A DNA stretch of 64,000 nucleotides. It comes from Solen grandis (Eukaryota > Mollusca > Bivalvia > Adapedonta > Solenidae). Position numbers and translations under genes: made by a program. Under the pieces are notes generated by a model. It was given only the letters and a program-made list of their open reading frames with translations. It was not told where the DNA came from and did not search any database. The stretch spans positions 44,188,696-44,252,695 of the forward strand of contig CM037788.1 in assembly GCA_021229015.1 (NCBI GenBank), read 5' to 3'. Positions 28,501-43,500 of this stretch are shown one piece after another. The stretch's first letter is position 1; each line of letters begins with the position of its first letter.

Positions 28501-31500
28501 ATTTTGATTGCAAACACTTAAAGCACATCACATTGTTGATCTTTGTGGTTGAAATTAGTTCAGTCTTAAAGAAGTTTGGTCAGGGTTAAGTAAATATAGG
28601 GTCAATACAATATGTACCCACAAACTAGCATTAATGTACATCTTCATAGAAAATGGTACATCTGTCTCTATGGACTATTCTTGGATATAAATGTAAATAA
28701 ACGGACCCTACAATTTAATGCTATTTCAGAGTTTTGTTTTTTTCTCCTGCAGATTGCAATTCATCTTCTAAACGTTTTGCTTTAATGAAAAGAAGTGTTC
28801 AGAGTGACTTACATAATTATAGACATTGACTGTGACTTCCTTCACCCAGGAAGCATCTACGGTGACTGCAATGTTATCTCGTCTGCTGAAGGTGGTCAGG
28901 ACCTCGAAGCTGGGGTTACCCTGACCATCACATGCGTCGCGGGACATGGTGTACTGACACTCACCCTGGTAGTCCACCATTTTCCCGTCCATTGTCAGGC
29001 AGTGAGGGTCACCAAAACAAGCACACATACCCAAGGCTGTGTGGAGACATTTGTGTTAAATACTTTGATATCACACACACACTTCAAGTACATGGCATAA
29101 ACAGTTGAGTCTTGTGATCAAACACTTTGGTGCTATGGCCTAGCAGTTGGGTCCTGTGACCTAGCAGTTGGGTGCTGTGATCAAGTAGTTTGGTCCTGTG
29201 ACCTAGCATTTGGGTGCTGTAAATCAAGTAGTTTGGTCCTGTGACCTAGCATTTGGGTGCTGTGACCTAGCATTTGGGTGCTGTGATCAAGCAGTTTGGT
29301 CCTGTGACCTAGCATTTGGGTGCTGTAATCAAGTAGTTTGGTCCTGTGACCTAGCATTTGGGTGCTGTGACCTAGCATTTGGGTGCTGTGATCAAGCAGT
29401 TTGGTCTTGTGACCTAGCATTTGGGTGCTGTGATCAAGCAGTTTGGTCCTGTGAATAGCAGTTGGGTGCTGTTACCTAGCAGTTTGGGTGCTGTGATCAA
29501 GCAGTAGAAGGCTGTGATTAAATATTGTTTGTTGTGATTTAACAATAGGTGCTGTGATTAAAAAGATTGGGTGCTGTAATGTACAGAAGGGTGCAGGGTG
29601 CTAAGTTCAAACAGAAGGGTATTACGTGGTGTCATTACACAGTTGGGTTCTCTGACTACCCCTTTACCTTGCATGCATGTGTTGTGACACATTGGAAAAT
29701 AGAACAGACCCAGATAAGATAGCTATGGAAGGCACTGTCTGATCAGGATCTCCTCATTTTGCTCATACAATATTGTAGATCAGATTCTACACAGTCTACA
29801 CAGCAAACAAAATGTCAATGTTTCAAAAACCATTCAAAGTTCAGTTGATGAATATTAATAAATTTGTACATGAATATTCACAAGGTAAAGAGTTTAACAG
29901 TTAAGTGCTGTGATTTAACAGCAGAATTTTGTAATTAAACAGTTGGGTGCTGTAACTGAACAGTTGGGTGTTTTAAATTAATTGTCGGGTGCTGTGAATT
30001 TGCAGGTGAATCCATAATAACAGTACACCCTGTCATTTGACAGGCATATTAAATGTTAGATGCATCATTCCTGTAACCAACACAGACAACAAAGGATAAT
30101 TGTATATTACTGAAATGGCAATAAACATAAGAACTTGTGGAGTTATGAGTGGAATTAATCATAGCTACTTACGCTCACACTCAAAACCATCTCCACGGTA
30201 ATTTCTGTTACATTTACAGTCAAAGGAGCCTACCAGGTTGAAACAGCGGGCATTCTCGCTGCAGTTGTGGGTGCCTAATTCACATTCGTCTAGATCTGTA
30301 CAAAGAACAACACACCATCACAAACACATTAACAACCCATTCTTAACACATTAACTTTAATAAACCATCCTTAACACAACAACACACCATCACTAGTGTC
30401 ATCAATAGTTCACCAAACCATCTTATTTGAGGGATACATTTTTATGAATTTCAAGAAAAATATAATAAGAGGGCCAAGATGGCCCTGATGTCACTCACCT
30501 GTGAAACATTGTTTTCAAGCAAGAGCTGCTTAAGTAGTGAAGATGCTAGAGCGTAAAAACGACAAATTTGTGTGATATTCTGATATTTCAAGGGTCTAAA
30601 ATGTTTGATCTATCAGTCCAATATAAACTATAACAAACTCCACCGAAATATTGTTGCCATTATAAATTAGTGTATAAATTTGATGATGCTTGATGCTACA
30701 GCGTAAACAAGGTAAAAGAAATATATAATTCAAGGGCTATAATTCCTGAACAAAATCAGCCAATATCAGTCATAATCAAACTTGGATGAGAGATTATGGC
30801 CAAAAGTATTGCCATGAAAGTTTAAGTAAAAATTGGCCAAACTTGGATGAGAGATTATGGCCATAAGCATTGCCATGAAAGTTTAAATAAAAATTGGCTA
30901 AGAAATGAGGATGCTAGAGTGTTAACAAAGTGAAATTTGGTATTTTTTATATTTAAAATGCAATAACTCCTGACCTAATGGACCAATATCAGCAATAATT
31001 GAACATGGGTGAAAGGTTATGGCAATGGACATTGCCATAAAGTTTGAAAGTGTTTGCTATAGAAATGAAAATGCTAAAGAGTAAACAAAGTAAAATCTGG
31101 CATTTTAAGTAAAGGACCGTAACTCTTCACCATGTAGGTAAATATCAGCCATAAGTACACCTGGCTGAAAAATTATAGCAATTAACATTGTCATAAAATT
31201 TGAAAAAGATTGCTTAAGAAATGGAGATGCTAAGTTGTAAACAAAGTGAAATCTTGCATTTTTTATATTTTAAATGCAGTAACTCATGGCCTAACTGGCC
31301 AATATAGGTAATGATCAAGCTTGTCTGAAAGTTTATGGCTTTAAACATTGTTATAAAGTGAAGTGCAATCAAATTTATTATGTATGGCGGACAGACCACG
31401 GATTGACAGATGCCAGACTTTTATCTATCTTAATAGCTGACCCTGAGCATATGCGCTCAGGTGAGCTAAAAAGAAAAACAAAACAAAAAAATTTGTTCAT

Positions 31501-34001
31501 TGAAGACACAAAAGAACTTCGTATGAAGAACATATTCATGATATGGATGGAACAATCCCCTAATATTTATAAGGAATAAGATGGGCTTAATCAAAGAATC
31601 AAACTTGTAGCTCAAGCCATTCATGGTATTCAAGGAATCGCCACATTGAGGAATTCCGAGACTACTGTATTGGTATTCTGACTTTATGGAAATATGAACA
31701 GTAACTGTTTCATCACATAACTTTCCATAATTACCTTTACTTTTCAATTCTGTTCTTTCACTGAAAATCCAAAGTCAGCTATTCAGTAAAATGACATCGA
31801 GAGTTACCATTTCCAAGGGACTCTATCTCTTATTTTCAAATTTTCACCATTACTTTTTTGTTTTGCACACTCCTGTCTCCGTGATAATGCAAATGCAAAT
31901 ACGGTAAATGTTGCAGTTGGGGATGAAATCTATGACTTCCAACTCGGGAGGCAGGGGCTTTTACAACAATTGAAAAAAAGTTTACACCAACATTCTGAGA
32001 ATATCAATAAAGGGTGCTATATCCGTTTCTTTCTTTCAACCAATTAAAGTTTACAAGAGCCAAACCTTTGCATGTGTAATCTGTAGTCTGATTGAATCCC
32101 TCCTTGCATATGCACTTGTAGGATCCGGGGGTATTGACACAGTCCGCACTCCAAGGACAAAGGTTCATAGCACACTCATCATCATCTGAAATATACACAG
32201 ATACATGCTCACCATTTCATCCAACTTGACACAATAACTTGTGTTTCCAGCTTAAGTTTTGACTTTACATATAATTATGTGACTATGTCATCAAATATCT
32301 CAAATTAGGATGATTTTTATTTTAAGTGCATGTGTACTTTGTTTATTCATAGACTGATTTTGCCGTATTGTTGAAAATGCTAAAGTATGACTTCAAGATC
32401 AAATTTAGTTCTCATTCTCAATCCCTATTGAAGCTAATAGACATTGTCCGACTAATTGGATTCTGACAGTGAACACTGACTACTGAGATTTTTTCAAGGG
32501 GTTTTCCCAAAACACGATGAATTTTATAATCACATGGGCGGTACACGGGTAACCGCACTTGAAGAATCGTAACAACAATTTTGATTTTAGTCTGAATCAA
32601 TTTATACAATGTCGATTGGCAAACAAGTTCTATCAACATATACTAAGCTCTCTCCACAGTTCCTAGGTAGGACCAGTACTTTGCGCCTGGGAAGGTCATA
32701 AAAAATTCTTGTCCGAACAGGATTCAAACCAACAATCTAGGGATCAGTATTGCTGCCATTTGACCACCATGTCATAAATTTCCAAACTGAAAAGTGTACT
32801 GAGAATAATGCAGAATAACAAATTACAAAATCAAATACGTTTTATCCTGCGACATACAAGTCTCGCGCATATTACAACAATTGTTGAGAATGTATGTCAC
32901 AAAGTACTGACAATATAGAAGATTTTCAGTTCTGCTATGGTGTGCTTCACTATAACGCAACATGAGCATAGGTATATGTTAAACTTTATACAGCATCGCC
33001 TTTCTCTCCCATGTTGCCTTGCTAATTGGGCTGCTGTATTTTGGCCATTAGCATTGCCATGAAAGTTTAAATAAAAATTGGCTTAAGAAATGAGGATGCT
33101 AGAGTGTGAACAAAGTGAAATTTGGTATTTTTTATATTTAAAATGCCATAACTCCTGACCTAATGGACCAATATCAGTAATAATTGAACATGGGTGAAAG
33201 GTTGTACAAAAAGAAAAAAAATATGATATTTTTTTTTCTTTTAAATTCAGTTGACCTTACGTATCCAGGCAGGTTTGTCCATCTAATCACCTATCAGAAG
33301 ACTCAGCATCATGTGAGGGAATACTACTGTAGTGCTTGTATAAAATTGCACAGATTGCTATGTGGTTCCAACAGGGATTGAACTTAATACCCAAATTTAT
33401 ACTGCATCTCTATAAAAAAAACTATTACAACGGCAATACAGTATCTTATCATCTTTTATTATAACCGCTTACACATTCACTATCCACATCACCATTACCA
33501 GTTCCGATGGCCGATTGGTTAGAGTGTCCGTCCATATCAGGTTGGTCATGAGATCAATCACCGGCCGCGACATATAAGTCGCAAAAATAGTATTGATATC
33601 TACCTTGTGCTTTGTGTGCATCACACAAGAGTGGTTCCAGGGCAAATAATGTGACTGTGTGTGGAATCATGCCACTAGTATATGGCGTGATATCGTAGTG
33701 AGGCATCAAATGTAGATACTAAGCATGCAGATGACTGAAATAGTGTTGGTGGGACGTAAACTCCAAATAAATAACCAACATTTTAGTTAACGAATAGTTT
33801 TATTTTTCCTTAAGTGTATAATATCTATTTGCTTTGAGTAAATTTTTGTCAGGATAACAACAGTAATCAAGTATTGTCTTTCAAATTGTACCAAAAAAGC
33901 AACTATTGGCATAATTACTAATGACCATTTGATTTCTTAAAGCATGATTTTAAAGAGACTAGTAATCTCTTTTGTTGACCATTTTACACGAGACAGAAAT
34001 A

Positions 34002-34038
<37 letters not shown>

Positions 34039-37000
34039 TTACCAGTAGTAAACACTGGCACTGCTTCTGAACTTCATTGTATGTTGAAATTAGTTTTTGA
34101 GACGACCCCTCGGCCATCTGTCTCTCATAGCATGTTCACAGTCCACGTTCACTTAAACTAACAATGTCTAGTAGAGACTGAGTATTAAACACATGGCCTG
34201 ATGTTGTATGTGAAAGGTATTTGTTGCCTGTTTCTTGGAGTTTCCTCCCTCATAGAGGGTCGGGAGAATCATCCAACATCTACAGCCATTGAGAAGTTTT
34301 ATATAAGCGATATCACTTTCTTTTTGATCACTGTGAAATCAAGTTTTATGTTTCTTGAAAACAACACTCCTACTTTACAAACTCAAAGATTGAACATGTA
34401 TGATAGAATGAAAAATAAAATTGATTTTGTATATAAGTACTTGCATAACCTAATACATTTTGTATTGCATATAGGTAGAGTGCATACAGTCAATGCTGTT
34501 TTGAAATATATATACTTACACATTAAATAACATATTAAAATGAGATATTTTGTTTTACCGTAACAGTTTCGTCCATTTGCCAAAACGTCTGTCCGTCCAA
34601 GCCCTTTCCAGCCACGTTGACACTGACACTCAAAGAACCCATGGCGATTTATACATTTAGCTTCTTTATGGCAGTCATGGAAACCCAGTTTGCATTCATC
34701 TAAATCTGTTCACACAGAAACAAAGTCAGCTTTATCGAAATCTGATGTTGAACATAGCATCACATTATGCAATTAAGAAGTCTCCTGTGAAAACAGTCCT
34801 CACAAACAAGGAGATTTGGTTTGAATATTCTGATTCCAAAGTTTACATTGTATACTTTAGTACATTGTATATGTTGATATTACTAAAGGGCATATCACAC
34901 CTCGCTGGTTTGGCTTGCCGGAGGTATACCAGAGCACAACTATGATGATTTTCAGGGATCAGTACCAGTGCAGCAGCATAATGGTATCACACCATTTAGA
35001 ATGGTAGTACTTCATCAGGACAAGGAAAAATAGTAGGAACAGCTGGTGATGGTAAAAATTATTTTTGAACATGCTAAAGAGCAAGCTATGTGACTAAAAT
35101 GTATACTCCAGTATGTCTTTGTTAATGTTGGTAGAGCACAATCGGTTGGCAAATCTCTGGAGCCCTTATTGTGTACAAAACCTGCTACACCAACCCAATT
35201 TTGTTTGCCAAATCTAAACCAGAGCACAACTTTTCAGAGATTGGTACCAGTACAACCAATTTTCAAGGACTAATTCACGATGGAGCTCTGCCGATTTTCT
35301 CGCCATTGTTAATCATGTGCTCTGGTTTAGAACTAACATGTTGAATTGGTAGTGTGTAACAGCCCCATAACTGGCTGTGTATCTTAACAGTGCTGTATAC
35401 CAACCGAAGTCCTCATTGGAACAGTACAGTTTTCCAAGGGTAACTATCCCAGATGCCCCCAGTCTCCCAGGTTCCAGGAAGTTCAACTGTTGCAGTGGCA
35501 GCCGCAAGGTGTCATTAAATACACCTGCATCTGCTCTCTCTTGGTCATCTGCAGCATCACAGTTGCATTTCCTAGAATTATAATTCATTAATGGTATGGT
35601 CTTATCTCTTACTGTATAAAAAACAGCATACATTTGAACATACACATGTACTTAATAATGAAAAAGAAGAATTTTTGAAAAATCATATCTCTCTGTAACC
35701 TGTAGTGATATCCCCTATATATATATATTTATTTATTTATTTATTTCAGTAAAGACAAACATATTATGGTTTATAACAAAATAAGTATATGTATATATAT
35801 ATAAAAGGACAATTTAAATATTACACAGTTTATGACTAACAATAAGAATTCAAAGTGCTGAAGGCACTGAAGTTGTGTGTGTCTCAAGTGGTAGAGGGTT
35901 TGACAAGCTGCAAATATTCAGGGTAATTTAGTTTTTCCAAATATTAAACTTATATTAAAATAATAAACAATTGTTCAATGAAGCAATATATGAGGGAGTA
36001 AGAGTGGCATTCACAGTGCTAATTGTTATCAGTCTGTAACGAAGCAAATGGTGCGTTAATTTAATGACCATGAGACCAGAGGTAACACTGAGGGTTAGAC
36101 AGGTAATTACCTTGTGGGAGAGAGACTGTAATTACCTGGTCATGTTCTGTAGTGTTTCCTTGTCTTCAGATCCCCCACAGCTATTCTCGCGCCCACAGTT
36201 ACACTGCTCAGCTTCCATCAGGCCATAGCCTACATAGTAACGCTCCATTCTGAAGTTTCCCCCTTTCCAAAAGAACTTCTTCTCCCCTAGAAACTGTGTA
36301 AATAATGTAACATGCAGGTCTTATAACATGTGCAGTCTGAAAAGGTTTAAAGTTGTTGTTGTTGTTGTATTGGGGTTTACCGTCGCTGCGATAGTATTTC
36401 AATCATATAGCGACGTCCAGCTAATTACAGGTGGAGGAAGACCCCGAGTACACAGAGGTACCCGGGTAGAACCACCGACCTACCGCAAGCCAGCTGGAAG
36501 GCTTCCTCACATGAAAAATCCAAAGTCCCTACCAGGATTCGAACCCACAGCGGTGAGGGGCTGAGAGATTTGTAGTCCACGACTGTAACCGCTCAGCCAC
36601 GGCGGCCCCAGGTTTAAAGTCCCATTGCTAATATACTCTCACTTTCCGACTTAATCTACATAGATTCACTTCTGCCTCAGGAAACATCAAGCTATAGACA
36701 AGTGGTATGATACCACACCTAGCCATATTATCCGATACCACACCTAGCCACATTATCCGGTACCACACCTAGCCACAGTATCCGGTACCACACCTAGCCA
36801 CATTATCCGGTACCACACCTAGCCACATTATCCAATACCACACCTAGTCATATTATCTGGTACCACACCTAGCCACATTATCCGGTACTACACCTAGTCA
36901 CAGTATCTGGTACCACACCTAGCCACATTATCCGATACCACACCTAGTCACCTTATCGGGTATCACATCTAGTTGCATTATCCGGTACCAAACCTAGTCA

Positions 37001-37538
37001 CATTATCTAATACCACACCTAGTCACATTATCTGAAACCACCCTTATTCTAAGCATAAAGCAAAAGGAAGATAAAGTAAACTCCACTTATAAAATTATTC
37101 ACCGGACCATCATATTACACATGATATATTGTTAAATCTAAATATTGTAACAAACAATTCCAATCATGCACTTCTCATTTATGTCACTATTGGTTGTGTA
37201 TCACCAGATTGAAACACGTCTTGTAACCTGAAAATATCTCATTCTTGTTTTTTAAGGATTTAACCCTTTCCCTCATAGAGGATACCATGAAAAGACCTAT
37301 GCGAACAGCATAAAACCAGATCAGCCTGCGAGTAACTCGCAGGCTGATCAGGTTTTATGCTGTTCGCTGCTCCTCAGTGGTCTGGTAATGAGGATTTTAC
37401 AATTAAATTTGGTAAGGATTGAGTTTGGCTTTCTGCATATCGGGCTTTATGTGGTACCTATTGAGTGTGTCAAAATGAGTCTATATGAGGGAAAGGGTTA
37501 ACTCATTCTGCTTCATTTTGTAATCAGCAGCAATGTCT

Positions 37539-37576
<38 letters not shown>

Positions 37577-40500
37577 CTTTTCTTTTCATGAATCTCTTCC
37601 TGAACCATTTTGAACTTGGATTCTAAATCCAAATATAAAACTTTTCTGCCGGACATGTTTAGAGCCTTTAATTTTCACTTAGCATTGAGTGATGAAAAAT
37701 AAAAAAAGAAATGAAATTCTATTTACAACACAAAACCTGAGATTTGATCATCAATGCATAATTTGAGTTGGCTATGTGATCATCATTTAAAGCTGATTAA
37801 CACTTTGAACTTTTTCAACACCTGTCCTCACACAACTACAATTGTGACAAAATATTGTTACCTGCAATCAGAAAGACCTCCGGGGACCAGATCATAGAAT
37901 CACAACATACTGAATATCTTGACAGGCAATAATATGTGATATTGCTGTGGCTGGCAATCACACTTTGCTAACATAAAGAGTCAGCCATGGAAAATGTAGA
38001 AAACAGGGGCCTGATTCACCAAACTTTGAACACTCAAATTTAAACATAGTTTTTAGTCTTTTGTTCCAAATAGTGTCCATTCATTTCTTATTTTCACAAT
38101 AAAACACAAAGGAAGTTGACACATTTCATTGCATTATACAAACACAACACTTCTTGTAAAGAAAAGTCACAGGAAATGTATCATTTCACATCTATGAATT
38201 TACATTACAAAGACTTTTTGTGTATGAAATTAAGTGAAACGGATCCCTGAACACGATGTATGTTTTACAGACCTTGGTATTCTGACACTGATACTTGAAG
38301 GGCTGGTAGCAGAACTTGGACTCTCTGACCAATTGTTGTATCTGTTTCTTGTCTGCATTGTGATATGTGACCGACATCGTCGTACCAAATGTTACTGGCA
38401 CACCCTCCTCAAAATTGTTTCCAATGATGGTAACACCTGAAATTGCCCAGATACAATGTCATGTAGTACTCAGATATCAAAACTTTTGTTGTAAAGACTT
38501 GCTATAATTTATAAGAAATACACTCATATTATGGTAGAATTTACACACACAAAAAGTTTTTATCAAGAGGGCCAAGATGGCCCTGAATCGCTCACCTGAG
38601 AAACATTGCCTTCATTAACAATTACTGTATTATGAATACATAATCCATGCAGAAGTACTGCAAAATCATCTAAATTCAACACAAAAATTGTACCTGCCAT
38701 CTAAATTTTGAAGGTCATAGCTCTTATATCAAGTGACCCCTGGGGTGCGGTCAATTTTGACACCAGGGCCATGATATGAACAGATTTAGTGGAGGTCCAC
38801 TAGTAAACATTTTAATTCCATGCTTTGTAGTTTCTGAGAAGATTTTTTGAGGGATTTCCTATACAAGTCTATGTAAAATCAAGTGACCTCTTAGGCAGGG
38901 CCAATTTTGACCCCAGGGCCATGATTTGAGCAAACCCGGTTGAGGTTCACTAGGCAATGTTACACACCAAATAAGCAAACTCCAGACCTTGTGGTTTCTG
39001 AAAAGAAGATTTTTTCTAATTTTTCCTATATTAAATTATGTCTTTGTAAAATCAAGTGACCCCTGGGGCAGGGCCAATTTTGACCCCAGGGCCATGATTT
39101 GAACAAACTTTGTAGAGGTCTTCTAAGCCATGTTACACACCAAATATCTTAACTCCAGGTCTTGTGGTTTCTGACAAGAAGATTTTTTTATTTTTTCCAA
39201 TGTAAGTCTATGTAAAATCAAGTGATCCCTGGGTTGGGGCTAATTTTCACCCCGGGGTCTTGATTTGAACAAACTTGGTTCAAAAGACAATGTCACACAA
39301 AATATCTAAGCTCTAGGCACTTTAAAAATCTAATTTTATCTCCTGTGACCCAGATATGCAACAGACTGGAACCATTTGAACTACTTTGGTAGAGCTTCAT
39401 GCAAGGAACATCACAGGTAATTTTCATCAAATTTGGCTTAGTGGTTTAGGAGGAGATGTCGTTTAAAGAAAATTGTTTACGCCGGATGCACTGACAATGG
39501 ACAAAAGGCGATCACAATTGCTCACCATAAGCACGTTGTGGTAGTTGGCTTATTTAGTGTGCAAAAGATATAGCTTTGTATTTTGACAGTCTGCACATTG
39601 CATGTTTATTTTTGTTTCAACATGCATGTCTATAGTTTTTGTGTATATTTACTCTTGATTACAAAACTAATCATATACTTTAAATGTGTCAGTTATATTT
39701 ATAATATTCAATAAGATTTGCTTTTAATGATTTACATAAAGGTTTTTTCTTTTTTGAATACACCAAATATCTTTTGAAAAAGATATTTCTTATTAATAAT
39801 TAATAAGTATCCAATTTTTTGTTTTGGATGTTCAAAAACAGTGTTGTGGGCTGATTGCAACTGAGTTGAACTGATCAAGTAGTCTACGTACCTCCTTTTT
39901 CCAGGATATTCATGTCACAGTAAACAACAAAGGGCTTCATCCTCCGATGAGGCAAAATCAGGATCTCTCCAGACTGCTTGTACTTCTTTTTGTACTTCTT
40001 AAATGCTTCATCACAAGTCTTTGGTAGGCCTACACACAGCAATGATACATAGTTACACAGATATTTGTTGTTTAGTATTCTCAAAGGAATACATGTAGGA
40101 CTTGAGGTATTATTAAGTAAGCAAACACTGACTTTATTTTCGCCAAATTTCTTCTCAAATCATTTAATTCAGACAGATGTTAGTAGGTTATCTTTAATAT
40201 CATGCAAAAAAAAAAATGAATAATAAAAATTAAATATATTCATATGAAAGTACCTCAGCCTAAATTTTAAAGAACAACTAGAGCTATCAGAGAAAGTGAA
40301 GCTACACTGCCTTGACACAGCAAATTTAAAAAAAATTAATAACATTAAAAAAGAATCAGGCAAACAGCTGAAAAAGGAGTCACAATAAAAGAGCCTTTCA
40401 TCGGTAAATAAAATTTATATTCAAAGTTTCAATGATGTTTCTCTCAATATATTGAACTTTCTGCAAAACAAGATTGGATGGGACATGATAGGACAATGGT

Positions 40501-43500
40501 TAGGATTCCTATATAGATTAGAATACAATGTGGGCTCGAATCCCGATAGGGACTTCGGATTTTTCATGTGAGGAAGCCTTCCAGCTGGCTTGCGGTAGGT
40601 CGGTGGTTCTACCCGGGTACCTCTGTGTACTCGGGGTCTTCCTCCACCTGTAATTAGCTGGACGTTGCTATATGATTGAAATACTATCACAGGGATGGTA
40701 AACCCCATTACAACAACAACTACAATACAGTTTGTGAAAGAAGGTTGTAACAATAACACATGTCAACCAAAACTAGAGCTTAGTACCGTCACTATACCCT
40801 ATAATTCTATTTGCAAATGACTGGCATTCAGATGTCATATACCAGCTGATGTACCATCCAAAGTCCATGACAAGCAGAAACAACATTTTGGTAGAGTAAT
40901 TTGAAAATACTGCAGTCAGTGGAAAAGTCTAGGCTGACATTTATTCATTACCTTTGACCTCTAAGTATGAACTTGGCCTTTAAGCTAGCAATCTGGATCT
41001 TTGAGAGACATTCTGTCTCATTAAGGCAAACATTTGAAAATCCTCAAAACCTTGGTGAAGCTTGAATACATTTATGACCTTTGACCTCAAAGTATGACCT
41101 TCTCCTTCCTTTATTTTTCCATTTTAATAAGATGAATAAGCATGCCAAGTTATTTTAAAATCCCCCAAAACTTTTGTAAGATGGCTTCCCGACAAGCTAA
41201 TTTGTATTTATTTTTCTACTTTTGACCTCCAAGAAGGACATTGACTTTTGAACAATCAATCCAGTTCTGTTGCCGACATTCCTTCTTAGTATGGAAAACA
41301 TTTGTGTCAAATAAATTGAAAATCCATAGATCCTTTGTCAGGTTAGAGCCTTGATACATTTCAGGATGGATAAACGGACCAACCAATTGACAGACCATGT
41401 CTCCTATATCACCCATCTTACCAGGGGTAGTGGGGGTATAACAACACATATCCATTATAACAACTCATGTCCATTATAAAAACATATTGAATAAGGAAAG
41501 CAAGTTGCCACTGTTAACCCTTTCCCTCATAGAAGACACAATGAAAAGACCTATGCGAACAGCATAAAACCAGATCAGCCTGCGAGTAACTCGCAGGCTG
41601 ATCAGGTTTTATGCTGTTCGCTGCTCCTCAGTGGTCTGGAAATGAGGATTTTGTAATTAAATTTGGTAAGGTTTAACTGTGGTTTTCTGCAGATCAGGCT
41701 TTGTGATACCTATTGAGGGCGTCAAAATGAGTATATATGAGGGAAAGGGTTAAACAGAATGGGTGAAATGGTAAAAACAAGACCATTAGAGATCTGCTCA
41801 GTAAATCATAGACCCTAATCATAGATCATAAAGTTCTATTGTTTAATATGGCATAGTTTTGTGTTGGTTGACTTATTGTTGTCTTCTTCCCTTAATTCTA
41901 TGCCTGAATATATCTACGGCACTACATAGATTAAAGAATTTAAGATAGAGGGTCTTACTAATAGCTAAAGTCAAAAGGTTTGACAAGCTAAGCTGAGAAA
42001 TTAATCTGGTAGAAGTAAACGTAAAATGGTGTAAAATGACAAGATTGCAAAGTAGTAAATACTCCTGGTTTTACAATTTGGGCTCAGTGCTAGGTAAGAG
42101 CTGCAATATGAAAGGCAACGTCGAAAACCCACAATACATATTTGGTTATCACTTCAGCTATATATCGTCGATAAAGAAGCAAAGCGTACTGAGCAAACGT
42201 GGGTCTTTCAACAATGTGTGATATGGTATTTTCAAGTAGTCCAGTTTCCCCCAACATAAACGTTGCCAAGATCAATGCAAAAGAGAAGACTGTAATATAT
42301 ACAAGATAATTTTTTGTCCAATTGTTGAAATATAGATAATTCAAAGGGCTGAAGGCACTGAAGTTGTGTGTGTCTCAAGTGAAAGAGGGTTTGACGAGCT
42401 GCAGATCTGTTGGGTAAATTAATTTTTGCCAGGTACCAAACTTCAATAAAATATGAAATATCTTTTTTTAGATTTGCTCCCTTTTCATTTAGATATGCAT
42501 ATTGATATAAATCTTATAAACTGTAGGCAAGAGAAATAGGGAGAGTAAGAGAGGCGATGTGCCAATTGTTAGCAGTCCATTAAAACAAATGGTGTGTTCA
42601 TCTTTTATTTTAAGGACCTAAGATGTTAAGGCAAGGTTAAGTTAAAGCAGGTTTATAACATTGGGTTAAAAGGCATTGCTTTAAAATTTGATCCCCGTTA
42701 AAATAACTTACTTTGATAAACATAATAAATGCAAAAATTCTGTTCTCTCAGTGCTATCAGCGCTTTGATTTGTACTCAGTATGTGACGGTATAGTCTCTA
42801 TTTTGACTTATAGATTGAAGTTATTATGCTAAAGGTTTGCTACAAAGGTCAGTGGGTGACTTGTAATTAATTTTGGATAGTAGATATACAGGTTTTGGTC
42901 ATTTTATAGTGTAACAAATAACCCGGGAGGTATCTGAGCTTGATAGCCTGATGTGATTACAGTAGGTTTTACAGATTTGTATCTGACTTCAAGCTTTTCT
43001 ACATGGCTTATTGTAACTCCATAAATGATCAAAACCTGAATATTTACTATCTAAAATTATTTAAGAGCCACCTTTGCATCAAAACAAACTATATCCCTCT
43101 ACATGGTCAAGTGATAGTAATGCAACATCACAGAGAAATTCTTTTGTGTTTTTATGCCACATACAATTATTGTGACTCGAAATATTTATATTTGACACAA
43201 AATTGATTTTTTAAACCCTTTTTCTTAGCCTCAGCATACCTGTATTGTACAGTTATATTTTTGTACAAACTTGAGAGGTTCTTCAGTTTTCAAAGTAGAG
43301 AGTCAAATGCTCAGAAAGTAGGATAAGAGCACTGCATACAGATGCCAACGTTTGTCTGTTTGTTTTTTTTTAAAAGAAAGAGATAAATTAGGTGAAAATG
43401 GACCTAAGAGTTAAGGCCCTTGATGAGAATGTAGCCCTTGTGATAGTGAGCAAGTATATAAAGTTTGAAGGCAGATGGTTTAGTGGCTTAGAAGTTATGG

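Noticed and set aside
29181..29458. Repetitive open frames on both strands in the 29-kb array
   Set aside because: Products of a 42-bp (14-codon) repeat; no splice or start context and no domain.
36328..36564. ORFs with [24 protein letters not shown] sequence here and at 40421-40759
   Set aside because: Both are translations of the SINE body, not a protein family.
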